64,000 nucleotides of DNA from the NCBI GenBank assembly GCA_002368155.1, contig AP018180.1:2934899-2998898 (forward strand), read 5' to 3'. This DNA is from Nostoc carneum NIES-2107 (GTDB lineage: Bacteria; Cyanobacteriota; Cyanobacteriia; Cyanobacteriales; Nostocaceae). The notes under the pieces are model-generated. The model did no database searches. It saw only the letters and a program-made list of their open reading frames with translations, and had not been told where the DNA came from. Shown here one piece after another: positions 52,747-62,700 of the stretch (positions within the stretch are counted from its first letter, which is position 1; each line of letters begins with the position of its first letter). A program made the position numbers and the translations under genes.

Positions 52747-54167
52747 CCACCCACCTCCTCTGCTACTAATGTAAAGTAAAAAGTAGCGCCCTGTTCCACA
52801 ATTCCTTCTGCCCACACCCGGCCACCATGCCGATGTACAATGCGTTGCACTATGGCAAGCCCAATGCCTGTGCCAGGAAATTCATCTATTCTGTGTAGCC
52901 GTTGAAAGGGGCTAAATAACTTGTTGGCGTAAGCCATATCAAAGCCAGCACCATCATCGCGAATAAAGTAAACGGGAATGCCACTTGCTTGAGTGATAGC
53001 ACCAAGCTCAATTCTGGCTTGAGTATGCTTGCTGGTGAATTTCCATGCATTATCTATTAAGTTTGTCAATAGCATCTGCAAAAGTCGGCTATCTCCTCGA
53101 CCCATCAGTCCTGGTTGAATAATGTACTCAACCTGTTGTCCTGGATGACTTTCTTGCATTTCTGTGCAGATTTGCCTAGCTAATGCACTTAAATCTACAG
53201 ATTCCATCTGCATCTCGCTACGCATCAACCGGGATAAGTTCAGCAAATCATCAATTAATTGCCCCATCCTCTGAGTCGCTGACCGAATCCGCCGGAGGTA
53301 GTCTTGGGCTGTATCATCCAATTCTCCTTCGTAGTCTTCCAGCAGGGCTTGGCTGAAGCCATCAATACTACGTAATGGGGCGCGTAGGTCATGGGAGACT
53401 GAGTAGCTAAAAGCCTCTAATTCCCTATTTACTGCTTGTAGTTCAATAATTGCTCGTTGCAATCCTTGGTTGAGGCTCAGAACTGCTTGTTCTGCTTGCT
53501 GGCGTTCTTCTACTTCTGCTTGGACATCGGCTAATAGTTCGGCGTGCTGTAAAGCCACAGCTAGATGATTGGCAATTTGGGTAGCAAACTCAATTTCTGT
53601 ATTGTGCCATGTTCGGGAAGTACGACATTGATGTACACACAGCAATCCCCAGAGGTTATTACCTTGTAACAGCGGTACTACTAAGTTAGCTTTGATGTGA
53701 AATTGAGCTAGTACCTCAATATGGCAATCACTTAGCCCACAATTGTAAATATCCGCAGCTGCTTGTACCCGTCCCTGCTGATATTGAACTGCAAACTGCT
53801 CACCAAAGCAATGGTCGTGGATTCTTTGCGCCATCGCTGATGGAAAAGCTGGGTCTACATCCTCAGAAACAAATTCCCCATCATCCCAGCCGGAATCGGG
53901 ATAGAAACGAAACATCCCTACTCTATCTGCTAGCAAAAGTTGGCGCACTTCTGTAGCTGTGGCTTGAAAAATCGTTTCTAAGTCGATTGGTTCCCGCAGC
54001 CGGCTAATTACACGAAATAATGTTTTTTGACGCTCAATGAGAAAATTGGCTTGATTAAGTTCATCATGTAAGGATTGGGCTTCTTCTGTGAAAATCTGCT
54101 GGATATTTTGAAATAGGGCTTCATCTCGGCATAAATCCCGCAGTCTTGCCAATCTCTCTGGGTTCAT
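52743..54167 (-). CDS. Cyanobacteriochrome-like GAF histidine kinase
   Basis: This 474-residue kinase has an N-terminal helix, a GAF domain (~55-210), a coiled coil, HisKA with H259 (SYSVSHDLRAPLRSIDGF) and an HATPase domain (FPGTGIGLAIV). The GAF domain has the cyanobacteriochrome signature: EDVDPAFPS, DHCF at 118-121 (DXCF form), QQGRVQAAADIYNCGLSDCH and FHIKANLVVPLL. C120 and C148 are 28 residues apart, as I recall for the dual-cysteine TePixJ type. It is thus a candidate photoreceptor that binds a bilin at C148. Its stop overlaps the Rcp1-like regulator gene. The absorption colour is not predictable from this alone. Confidence 0.88.
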   Translation of the reverse strand: MNPERLARLRDLCRDEALFQNIQQIFTEEAQSLHDELNQANFLIERQKTLFRVISRLREPIDLETIFQATATEVRQLLLADRVGMFRFYPDSGWDDGEFVSEDVDPAFPSAMAQRIHDHCFGEQFAVQYQQGRVQAAADIYNCGLSDCHIEVLAQFHIKANLVVPLLQGNNLWGLLCVHQCRTSRTWHNTEIEFATQIANHLAVALQHAELLADVQAEVEERQQAEQAVLSLNQGLQRAIIELQAVNRELEAFSYSVSHDLRAPLRSIDGFSQALLEDYEGELDDTAQDYLRRIRSATQRMGQLIDDLLNLSRLMRSEMQMESVDLSALARQICTEMQESHPGQQVEYIIQPGLMGRGDSRLLQMLLTNLIDNAWKFTSKHTQARIELGAITQASGIPVYFIRDDGAGFDMAYANKLFSPFQRLHRIDEFPGTGIGLAIVQRIVHRHGGRVWAEGIVEQGATFYFTLVAEEVGG

Positions 54168-54349
54168 TCTTTTTATTTGGGTGCTGGTAGTGGTGTTTGG
54201 AGAAAGGGAACAGGAAGAGTTAGTAGCGATGAGAGTATTGTAGGCGATCGCATAGCTCTAAGTGCTGAGTGCTGAGTAAAAATACCAGTCCCCAGCCCCC
54301 AATCCCCATTACCCCTTATCCCCAGAGGGGGCCCCGAGTTCCCCAATCC

Positions 54350-54919
54350 CTACTTTGATGCTGAATTAGCCGCCTGTGACGCTTTGGCATTTGCTGGCGT
54401 ACCACCCATGCGAATCTCAGATGAGAAAGAAGCCATACTAAAGCCATCTTTGCCTTTGACGACACTTACCCGCATCCGTAAGTTAGGGCTAGCAAACCAT
54501 AGGCGTTCTTCAGACCACATGGTTTCAGACTCAGTAGTTAAGGTTAAGGCTTCATCACTGCCTAGCTTATAACGTCCAGTGAGTAAGGACTTGTCTCCAC
54601 CACTCATTTTGTGCAGTAACTTACCTTCGTTAGATTTATCTTCATCTGGTACTAAAACCAACACTGAAGAGCCACTATATTTTTCTCCCTTAATTTCCTT
54701 AGTACCGTTCCAAGTAACTTTAGCACCACAGGAAGCTTTACTAGAGATAACTTCGTGCTGTTCGCACAGTTTGATTACCTCTGGATGGTCTGCTGGCAAA
54801 AACTCAAAGATAATATCTGATTTATTACCTTCGGATTTTTGTGTAGCTACAAAGTGACTAGTACGATGAGAAAACCATTTACCAGCACTCAACTCCAAAA
54901 ACTCTTCTATATTCATCAT
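54350..54919 (-). CDS. CpcS/CpeS-family phycobiliprotein lyase
   Basis: This 189-residue protein attaches phycocyanobilin to the central cysteine of phycobiliproteins (CpcS/CpeS type, lipocalin fold). Family motifs: [68 protein letters not shown] and [15 protein letters not shown]. The last ~15 residues ([14 protein letters not shown]) are a nonconserved tail. It is near nblB and downstream of the photoreceptor operon, but has its own noncoding 5' region. Whether it is the CpcS or CpeS subtype cannot be settled here. Confidence 0.9.
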   Translation of the reverse strand: MMNIEEFLELSAGKWFSHRTSHFVATQKSEGNKSDIIFEFLPADHPEVIKLCEQHEVISSKASCGAKVTWNGTKEIKGEKYSGSSVLVLVPDEDKSNEGKLLHKMSGGDKSLLTGRYKLGSDEALTLTTESETMWSEERLWFASPNLRMRVSVVKGKDGFSMASFSSEIRMGGTPANAKASQAANSASK

Positions 54920-55025
54920 TAAAACTGCCCTGCATCAAAATGCCGAAAATCCCACTTATTAAAAGGTAGCAGGAGGCGTTACTAAACAAGTCTGAAGTCT
55001 ATCAATTTTGGATTTTAGATTTTGC

Positions 55026-55068
55026 GAAAAGTTGCGTGCGGGGGTTTCCCCCGTTGAGCAAACTTTTC
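55026..55068. repeat. Hairpin repeat with GGGGGTTTCCCCC centre
   Basis: GAAAAGTTGCGTGCGGGGG and CCCCCGTTGAGCAAACTTTTC form an interrupted stem around TTT, downstream of nblB-lyase intergenic sequence. A dispersed hairpin type. Confidence 0.6.
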
Positions 55069-55126
55069 AAGACAGATTTTCAATTGACCCCGTACCCTTA
55101 GTAACTACCTCAAGATAATTCACCCT

Positions 55127-55801
55127 TTACCCTTGATTGGCTTCAAGTCTTTGTAGAGAATAGCTTGCAGCTGCAGCAACGTTGGGATTGCTATCTTTTT
55201 CTAGGTATTTCAAAGCAGAAATACTCTTGGGAGTGGGAAGATTGCCTAAGGCTTCTGCTAGACGTTGCCGCACTAACCAATCATCTGCCTGGGCAAAGCG
55301 TAAGATGAGATCTACAGATTCAATATCTTTAATTTCTCCCAGTGCTGCGATCGCAGCTTGATGTAATATCACTTCATCACTGTCTAAGGCTTTAATTAAA
55401 ACCTCATGGGCGCGGGGGTCTTTAATATTACCCAAGGAGACTGCTACGCTAAAGCGCACTAACCAATCTGTATCTTCATAAAATGTCCGTGACAGCACTT
55501 CAAAGGCTCTCGCATCGCCCAAATAGCCTAAAGCGCCTGCAGCATCAGCACGAATGCCATAATCTGGGTCATTTTCCAAAATTTTTACCAAAAGTGGGTA
55601 AGATTCTGGGGTTTGCTTAATTCCTAAAGCAAATATTGCCATTGAGCGCAATTGCAGCGATTCATCATTCAATACCTTTTTAATTAAAGGTAAAGCATCC
55701 TCTGCTGGAACATCGCGCAGATTAGCCAAGGCTACCATGCGATCGCGCAGGTTGGGGCTTTCTAACTGGTCAGAAATTTCCTTTAAGCTGAGAGCAACCA
55801 T
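55127..55801 (-). CDS. nblB: HEAT-repeat phycobilisome degradation protein NblB
   Basis: This 224-residue protein is composed of about six HEAT-like repeats (LNDESLQLRSMAIFALGI, NDPDYGIRADAAGALGYLGD, EDTDWLVRFSVAVSLGNIKD, DDWLVRQRLAEALGNL). Length and order match NblB, a relative of the CpcE/CpcF lyases that takes part in dismantling phycobilisomes under nutrient stress. It may also be a paralogue involved in bilin attachment. Its place beside a CpcS/CpeS lyase supports a phycobiliprotein role. There are about 200 bp between the two genes, and both are on the minus strand. Confidence 0.82.
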   Translation of the reverse strand: MVALSLKEISDQLESPNLRDRMVALANLRDVPAEDALPLIKKVLNDESLQLRSMAIFALGIKQTPESYPLLVKILENDPDYGIRADAAGALGYLGDARAFEVLSRTFYEDTDWLVRFSVAVSLGNIKDPRAHEVLIKALDSDEVILHQAAIAALGEIKDIESVDLILRFAQADDWLVRQRLAEALGNLPTPKSISALKYLEKDSNPNVAAAASYSLQRLEANQG

Positions 55802-56070
55802 TTAGATTAAAAGAATTTGTTTACTTATCTTTACTTTACAAAAGAAATTCTCATAAAGCCCATTTTCCCATTGGCGGTTATCCGAAGAGGCAGAGGAGCA
55901 GGGAGCAGGGGGACAAGGGGAATCAATACTTGTCGGTTAAGGGCAAAAGGGGAAGGGGAAAAGGAGCAAGAAAAAACCTTTAACCCTTACCCTTTCACCT
56001 TTTCCCCAAACCCAATTCCGAGTTGAAAATGCTTAACCGAGCAGTATTGCAAGGGGAATAATTTTTAAAT

Positions 56071-56139
56071 CTTGTAGAGACGCGATTCATCGCGTCTCTG
56101 CAATTCTCGTAAATACGCGATGAATCGCGTCTCTACAAG
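56071..56139. repeat. Inverted repeat element with 25-bp perfect arms
   Basis: CTTGTAGAGACGCGATTCAT plus CGCGT at 56,071-56,095 is exactly inverted at 56,115-56,139, with a 19-nt centre. The left arm also contains its own AGAGACGCGAT/ATCGCGTCTCT palindrome. The arms match the ends of the element at 57,324 and the single copy at 23,231. Confidence 0.9.
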
Positions 56140-56147
56140 TCAGCAAT

Positions 56148-56561
56148 TTACTCAAGGACGGGTTTTCTGGCTAATTTAATGAGTTTTCGCTTAGTTTTAC
56201 TTTCCAGGCGCTTTTTTTGAGAACTGCGAGTTGGTTTAGTAGGTCGGCGTTTTTTCTTGATGACAACGACGCTGTTAATGAGTTCTTGGAGTCTTTGTAG
56301 AGCCTCTTCCCGGTTTTGTTCTTGACTGCGGTGTTCTTGAGCCTTGATGACAACGACTCCGTCTTGGTTAATACGTTTGTCGTTGAGCTTGAGAAGTTGC
56401 TCTTTATAGTAAGTCGGTAATGATGAAGCCTCAATATCAAAGCGTAAGTGGATAGCTGTAGAAACCTTGTTAACGTTTTGACCACCTGCTCCTTGTGAGC
56501 GAATCGCGCTAATTTCGATTTCGCTATCGGGGATGATGATATTGTGAGAAATTTGTAGCAT
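56148..56561 (-). CDS. arfB: Peptidyl-tRNA hydrolase ArfB (ribosome rescue)
   Basis: This 137-residue protein with a class I release-factor domain frees peptides from ribosomes stalled without a stop codon. The catalytic GGQ is in [20 protein letters not shown] (near residue 28) and [19 protein letters not shown] is the conserved helix. The basic C-terminal tail ([20 protein letters not shown]) is the extension that enters the mRNA channel. There is no stop-codon recognition domain, as expected. Single gene bounded by repeats. Confidence 0.92.
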   Translation of the reverse strand: MLQISHNIIIPDSEIEISAIRSQGAGGQNVNKVSTAIHLRFDIEASSLPTYYKEQLLKLNDKRINQDGVVVIKAQEHRSQEQNREEALQRLQELINSVVVIKKKRRPTKPTRSSQKKRLESKTKRKLIKLARKPVLE

Positions 56562-56679
56562 AACTTAATATATAGCATCCAAATCGCGTAGCGGTAGCCT
56601 GTTGTAGACATCGCCCTACACTGATTCATTGAAAGCGGCGGGGCTGCTATCCCCTTGTAGGTGCAGAGGGATAGCAGCC

Positions 56680-56765
56680 CCGCCGCTTGGGGCATAGGGC
56701 ATAGGGCATGGGCATTGGTATTTTCTTCCCCATGCGCCATGCCCAATTCCCCATGCCCTATGCCC
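56680..56765. repeat. STRR tract (GGGCATA / CCCATGC)
   Basis: Short heptamer runs GGGCATAGGGCATAGGGCAT and related CCCATGCC units lie between the genes at 56,561 and 56,769, beside a GCGGCGGGGCTGCTATCCC inverted repeat (56,634-56,684). Confidence 0.75.
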
Positions 56766-56768
56766 GAT

Positions 56769-57260
56769 TTAAATATTTAAATCGCGCAAAGCCAGACGAA
56801 TTTGCTCTACACGCCTGCGATTGACACCCAAATCTGAATCGCCCAAGCGAGATGCTGAACGCACATGAATTACTGGCTCATTGGGAGGTAGATAAAACTC
56901 TACATCATCAACAAATTTGAAAATGCGGCTTTTAGAAAGAGCATGGATGTAATTATCTGTCTGTTCGACAATTTCTGTGCGGGGAACAACACCAAGAACC
57001 TTGATTAAGACTTCTCGCGCTTTGTCCCGGTCTAAATGATACGGAATTGGTTCAATGGCGTGTTTTGCATCAGCATCTTGGCTGACAACACAGTTAGGGG
57101 AAGCCGGACAAGAACTCAGATGACCATTATTCACTCCCAAAGCAGAAGCAGCAGCCCAAGAAGCGGTAGGAAGGATAAAACTCATCATCAGAGTTAAGAA
57201 TATTGCCAAAGTAATACTCCGCAAGCGTTGCGGCGTGAAAGCTATTAGCAGACGATGCAT
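56769..57260 (-). CDS. DUF1499 secreted protein
   Basis: This protein of about 163 residues starts at ATG 57,258-57,260 (MHRLLIAFTP) with GAGGA some 11 nt upstream. It has a signal peptide (ITLAIFLTLMMSFILPTASWAAA) and a DUF1499 domain: LSSCPASPNCVVSQ, DRDKAREVLIKVLG, YIHALSKSRIFKFVDDVEFYL and IHVRSASRLGDSDLGVNRRR. The two cysteines in CPASPNC are the family mark. Likely periplasmic or lumenal. The function is unknown. Confidence 0.85.
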   Translation of the reverse strand: MHRLLIAFTPQRLRSITLAIFLTLMMSFILPTASWAAASALGVNNGHLSSCPASPNCVVSQDADAKHAIEPIPYHLDRDKAREVLIKVLGVVPRTEIVEQTDNYIHALSKSRIFKFVDDVEFYLPPNEPVIHVRSASRLGDSDLGVNRRRVEQIRLALRDLNI

Positions 57261-57323
57261 GATGAATTTATTCCTCAAGGATTGAATAGCACTAAATTAT
57301 TGTCCCTCATTTGGTGCGATCGC

Positions 57324-57467
57324 CTTGTAGAGACGCGATGAATCAAAGACGCGATGAATCAAAGACCGATGAATCAAAGACGCGATGAATCAAAGACGCG
57401 ATGAATCAAAGACCGATGAATCAAAGACGCGATGAATCAAAGACGCGATGAATCGCGTCTCTACAAG
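57324..57467. repeat. GACGCGATGAATCAAA tandem array inside a palindromic repeat
   Basis: The element starts CTTGTAGAGACGCGATGAATC and ends with the inverted GATGAATCGCGTCTCTACAAG. Between them the unit GACGCGATGAATCAAA (16 bp) repeats, with every third unit shortened to GACCGATGAATCAAA (15 bp). The order 16-16-15-16-16-15-16 shows a higher-order 47-bp period. Confidence 0.92.
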
Positions 57468-57730
57468 GACGGGGAAATTATCGCTTTTAAAATTGGTTCA
57501 TTTCAGTTCTGAAATACTTAATTATCTTGTAGGTTATTCTGGTTTACCGAACCTCTAAATTCGAGTAGACCGTACTTATTTAAGCTGTTTTATTGAGTGC
57601 GGTAATCATCAAATCTTAAGTGATAAAAACCGAATTTACAGTTATAGTTGCTATTCATATTATGAATATGTAAGCGAAAAGCGAACCGCAAAATAAACAA
57701 ATAAAGAGAAAGTATTCAAGAGGAAAATTT
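57468..57730. other. Upstream region of hsp20
   Basis: About 260 bp of AT-rich sequence containing the presumed hsp20 promoter. No CIRCE element (TTAGCACTC-N9-GAGTGCTAA) was found. AAGAGGAAAA 7 nt before the ATG is a likely ribosome binding site. Confidence 0.5.
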
Positions 57731-58183
57731 ATGACAGTAGTTCGTTGGAATCCCTGGAGAGAAATTGACACCCTACAACGTCAACTCAATGACCTTTTTG
57801 AAGAAACTAGAGTTCCATCTGCTGGGGTTGAAAGAGGCGGAGTTAGACTTCCTGCGGCTGAATTACAAGAAACTGAAAATGCTATTCTGCTGAAGCTAGA
57901 ACTTCCAGGTATGGAAGCTAAAGACCTGGATGTGCAAGTAACAGAGAAAGCTGTTTATATTAGCGGTGAACGCAAGCAAGAAACCAAAACTGAAGAAAAA
58001 GGCACTACCAGAAGCGAATTTTACTATGGTAAATTCCAACGTTTAATTCCTTTACCTGCAAGAGTGCAAAACACTAGCGTTACCGCAGATTATAAAAATG
58101 GAATTTTGCATTTGACACTACCCAAAGTAGAAGCAGAAAAAAATAAAGTCGTCAAAATCAACTTAGACCAAGTATCTGCGTAA
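57731..58183 (+). CDS. hspA: Hsp20 small heat-shock protein
   Basis: This 150-residue alpha-crystallin-type chaperone begins with the family motif MTVVRWNPWREIDTLQRQLN, followed by an alpha-crystallin domain (~45-140) with ILLKLELPGMEAKDLDVQV and the GILHLTLPKVE strand (the A-x-x-x-G-I-L-x-L pattern as ADYKNGILHLTLPK). A C-terminal IXI-like VVKINL is present. It prevents aggregation of unfolded proteins and, in cyanobacteria, protects thylakoids and phycobilisomes. Monocistronic with a strong terminator. Confidence 0.93.
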   Translation: MTVVRWNPWREIDTLQRQLNDLFEETRVPSAGVERGGVRLPAAELQETENAILLKLELPGMEAKDLDVQVTEKAVYISGERKQETKTEEKGTTRSEFYYGKFQRLIPLPARVQNTSVTADYKNGILHLTLPKVEAEKNKVVKINLDQVSA

Positions 58184-58246
58184 ATCTAATTCCAACGAAT
58201 GCACAGTTTTAATGTCTTTGCGCGTTTAGTGATGTAATTTAAATCC

Positions 58247-58283
58247 AAGCTCAGTTGTATTTAGACAACTGAGCTTTTTTTAT
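58247..58283 (+). terminator. Rho-independent terminator of hsp20
   Basis: AAGCTCAGTTGT and ACAACTGAGCTT form a 12-bp perfect stem with a 6-nt loop, followed by T6 (58,277-58,281 onward). Confidence 0.9.
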
Positions 58284-58443
58284 AGGCGATGTTTTGGGTT
58301 TTGGGTTTGGTGTTTGGTGTTTGTATCTATTACCCATTACCAATTACCAATTACCCATTCCCCATCCCAATGTCTAACTTGTTGCGGATGACAAGCATGG
58401 CTAACAATTGTTGGAATAAAGCTAGTTTTGCCCAGCAGTAATT

Positions 58444-59574
58444 ATGACAAACCGCGTTTTAATTTTGGGAGGAAGGGGGAGAATTGGTAGCAGTGTTGCT
58501 CAAGATATCGCCACCCACACCCAAGCAAAAATTACGATTACCGGACGTTCTCCAGGAAATGAAGGGGATGTAGACGCGAGGTGGCTAACTACCAAACAGG
58601 ACTGGAATTTGGGAACAGAGGTAGAGTTTTTGGTGTTGGACTTAGCGGAAGTTGATAGACTGCAAGCAGCGATCGCAAATTCCGATTTGGTTATCCACTG
58701 TGCTGGCCCCTTTCACTACCGAGATACTCAGGTTCTAGAAATCTGTATAGCACAAGGTGTTAACTATTTAGATGTCAGCGACCATCGGTCTTATACTAGT
58801 AAAGCTTTAAATTTGGATGAACAGGCTGCGGCTGCTAATGTCACAGCAATTATTAATACGGGGATTTTTCCTGGTATTTCTAACAGCATGGTGCGTCAAT
58901 GTGTCGAGCAGTTTGATCAACCAGAAAAAATTCACTTAAGTTATTTAGTATCCGGTTCTGGTGGTGCTGGTATCACTGTGATGCGAACAACTTTTTTAGG
59001 TTTACAGCATCAGTTTGAAGCTTGGATTGACGGCAATTGGCAATTAGTTAAACCATACAGTGAAAGAGAAACTGTTAATTTTGCATCCCCCTATGGACGT
59101 ACTGGAGTTTACTGGTTTGATATGCCAGAAACTTTTACGATGCCTCATTCTTTCCCTTCTGTGAAAACTGTAATTACAAAATTTGGTTCAGTCCCCGATT
59201 TTTATAATCACATGACTTGGATAGCGGCGCATATTTTCCCGAAATGGTTAATGCAGCGTCGTGCCATGATTGAATTCCTATCTCATGTCAGTCATTTTAT
59301 GACAGATGTGACTAATCCTTTCACTGGAATTGGGGTAGCAGTGCGCGCTGAAGTTACAGGGCAAAAAGATGGTAAAACAGCCGTTTATTGCGCCGATTTA
59401 TTGCATGAAAATACTGCTCTAGCTTCGGGTTGTGGTACAGGTAGCATTGCTCAATTGCTATTAGAAGGTAAATTGAAAAAACCAGGAGTTTCACCTGTAG
59501 AAGAAGCATTACCTACAGATTTATTTTTGGAAACTATGAATAGTAGGGGGATTGAAATTGTTCGTAATTGGTAG
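58444..59574 (+). CDS. Saccharopine-dehydrogenase-like NAD(P)-binding protein
   Basis: This 376-residue protein has an N-terminal Rossmann fold (RVLILGGRGRIGSSVAQDIA) and the saccharopine dehydrogenase NADP-binding pattern (SDLVIHCAGPFHYRDTQVLE, YLDVSDHRSYT). A typical GIFPGISN motif follows, and the C-terminal part is larger and less conserved. Members act on varied substrates or have lost activity; the true reaction is not clear and lysine metabolism should not be assumed. Single gene between the hsp20 terminator and an STRR tract. Confidence 0.82.
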   Translation: MTNRVLILGGRGRIGSSVAQDIATHTQAKITITGRSPGNEGDVDARWLTTKQDWNLGTEVEFLVLDLAEVDRLQAAIANSDLVIHCAGPFHYRDTQVLEICIAQGVNYLDVSDHRSYTSKALNLDEQAAAANVTAIINTGIFPGISNSMVRQCVEQFDQPEKIHLSYLVSGSGGAGITVMRTTFLGLQHQFEAWIDGNWQLVKPYSERETVNFASPYGRTGVYWFDMPETFTMPHSFPSVKTVITKFGSVPDFYNHMTWIAAHIFPKWLMQRRAMIEFLSHVSHFMTDVTNPFTGIGVAVRAEVTGQKDGKTAVYCADLLHENTALASGCGTGSIAQLLLEGKLKKPGVSPVEEALPTDLFLETMNSRGIEIVRNW

Positions 59575-59752
59575 GGAATAGGGATTGGGGACTGGGGACT
59601 GGGGATTGGGGATTGAGTAATGAGTAATGAGTAATGAGTAATGAGTAATGAGTAATGAGTAATGGGGAAAAACACCAAATGACAAATGACAAATGACAAA
59701 TTACCAATTACCAATTACCCAATGACAAATGACAAATAACAAACACCCAAAT
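59575..59752. repeat. Composite STRR tract
   Basis: GGGGACTGGGGATT units, about seven GAGTAAT units, AAATGAC units and ATTACCA units follow one another between the convergent genes. Confidence 0.92.
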
Positions 59753-59757
59753 CTTTT

Positions 59758-62700
59758 TTAATTTTTTACTTCTAAAAGTTGTTTAATTCTGGTTGTTAGT
59801 TGATTGAGTTTGATGGGTTTGGGGATATAGTCGTTTGCGCCGGCTGCTAAACATTTTTCTCTATCACCTGGCATGGTTAAAGCTGTGAGGGCAATGATGG
59901 GAATGCTGAGAAAATTTTGCTCTAGTCGGATTTGCTTGATTGCTTCTATGCCATCCATTCCCGGCATTTGAATATCCATCAGAATTAAGTCGGGAAGTTC
60001 GGTTTTGGTGATGGCGATCGCTTCTTGGCCGTTTTTTGCCAAAATTATCTGGTAGCCTTTTGCCTGTAAATAACTAGAGATTGTCAAAACATTAGCTTCG
60101 TTATCTTCTGCTAGTAAAATTAGGGGTGAATTTGCTACTGTTTCGTTGACGGTAAAATCTAGTTCAGCTGAGACTTGGTTTGCTGGTTCAAAAGAATATT
60201 CGCAGAAGTTGCTACAGGGTAAATCAACAGTAAAGCAACTTCCTACACCCAGTTCGCTAGTCACCCCTACTTTACCACTATGTAATTCTACAATCCGCTT
60301 GGTGAGAGCTAGCCCTAATCCTGTACCAGCGTATTGACGGTTTAAAGCACCATCAATTTGGATGAAGGGTTTAAACAGTTTTTTGATATTTTCTGGGGCA
60401 ATACCAATACCTGTATCAATGATGGCAATGCGAATGAAACCTGGCGGGGATATCTTCTCTACTTCTAAAGCTTGACAGCTAACTTCTAAGGTAATTCGCC
60501 CGCCTTCTGATGTGAATTTCACAGCATTATTGAGGAGGTTAATCAAAACTTGGCGGATGCGTCGTTCATCGAGCAATAGTTTTGGTAGCTGTGGCGGAAT
60601 TTTTACTTCTAACTTGATGCGTTTTTGGACTGCTTGCTGTTTAATAAACGCCAAACTGGATTCGCAAAGCTGACGGATAGCTATGGGAGCGTAGCTTAAT
60701 TCTAGCTGTCCTGCTTCAATTTTGGATAAATCCAGGATGTCGTTAATTAATTCCAATAAGTGTTCTCCACTGCGCTCAATGGTTTGCAAACTATGTCTTT
60801 GCTTGTCATTAATTGCTCCCAATATCTCGTCTTGCAACACTTCCGACATACCCAAAATGGCATTGAGGGGGGTGCGTAATTCATGACTCATGTTGGCGAG
60901 AAATTCATCTTTTAGGCGGGTAGCGCGGGCGAGTTCGGCATTAGATGTAGCAAGTTGTTCGTTTGTGAGGTGCAGTTGAGCTTCTGCTAGTTTGCGTGCA
61001 GTGACATCGCGATCCATACCGCGATAGCCGCGAAATTCTTTATTGGCATCAAAAATAGGAACTCCGCTCGTTTCTAAAGTAACTAATCGTCCATCTTTAT
61101 GGCGATTAGTATTTTCTAAACATTGAAAAGGAGCGTGCACAGATAGAAATTTCATAAACTCCTGAGATACCCGTAATGCTTCTTCTGGTGGCATTAAATC
61201 AAATGGAGTTTTGCCGATAATTTCTTCTGGTGAATATCCCAAAACATTGATGATTTGAGGACTAGCATAGGTGTAAACTCCAAATTCATTAATTTCCCAC
61301 ACCCAATCACTAGATGTTTCTACAAGATTCTGAAAGCGTTCTTTGCTGTGCTGCAAATCCAATTCTAATTGTTTGAGAGCAGTAATATTTCTGGCTGTGC
61401 CTACTAGGGCATAAACTTCTCCATTTTCACGTTTTAATGGCACCTTAATAGTATCGAAAGTATTAATATTGCCTGAAAAATTAAGAGTTTCTTGGATGCG
61501 TAACAATTTTCCGGAGTCAAATACTTGCTGATTTTGTTGGGCAAAATAATCAGCAGATTGGGGTGGAAAAATTTCAAATACAGTTTTTCCTTCTATTTGC
61601 TCACGAGTTTGCTGAAAGACTCCTTGAGCATAGCTATCGTTACAGTAGATATTCCGCATTTCCTGACGATCTACAACAAATAAATAGTCGGGAATTGCAT
61701 CAATAACAGCTCGCAATTCGGCGGTACGCTGGGTAACTTCTTCCTCTAAAGTCTGATTTTGTTTTGCTAAAATTTCTAAGAGGCGATCGCGCTCTTGTTG
61801 TGTTTGTTTGCGCTCTGTAACATCTTCCCCAATGGCACCAAGGCGATAAGTTTTCCCAGTAATATCTTTGATGGGGAAGCATCTGCCCCAGATCCACCGA
61901 ATCGAGCCATCCGGTCGAATAATCCGGTACTCTTCACTAAAAAATCCCTTGCCACTTGCGGCTTCATAAGCAACAGCAATGCGCGGCACATCATCTGGAT
62001 GCATAGCAGCCATCCAAGAGTCAGGATTTGCATACAAGCTTTCTCTGGTTTGTCCCCAAACTTCCTCATAAGTAGGGTTGGCATAAAGTAACTCTCCCGA
62101 GTCAACTTGACGCAGTAACATGACTTGGCGGCTGTTTTCGGCAAACTGGCGAAATTTCTCCTCACTATCCCTGAGTGCATTCTCAGATTTTTTGCGTTCG
62201 GTGATGTTTTGCGCCATGAAGATACCCGCAATCACATTACCTTGTTCATCTCGCACCGGCAGATGATGTGTGAGGTAGAATTTATCTTGATAAGGAACCT
62301 CTGCAATTACCGATTCTCCAGCCAGTGCTTGTTTCATTCGCGGCACGGTGATTTCACATACTTCTGGTAAACAGATTTCCCAAATTGTTTTTCCTTCCAT
62401 TTCGGCTTTGTTCAAACCTACACTAGCAAGTTCTAAGCCGCCAACTAGCAGGTAGCGCAAGTCATGGTCAAATAGGATGACGGCACCATTAGGAAAGTTA
62501 TCTACTAAGGTGCGATAAAGTTGTTGGCTGCGGCGCAAAGCTGCTTCTGCTTGCTTGCTAGGGTTGATATTAGTAGTTGTGCCGACATAACCAGTAACCC
62601 TACCTTCGGGATCGGTTTCGGGGACGGCTTGCCCAAATACCCAAGTTTCAGCGCCATCCGGTTGCAAAAATCGATATTCTAAACACAACCTTTCGCCTGT

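Noticed and set aside
57324-57467. CRISPR array
   Set aside because: The units are contiguous 15-16 bp copies without unique spacers and no cas gene is nearby.
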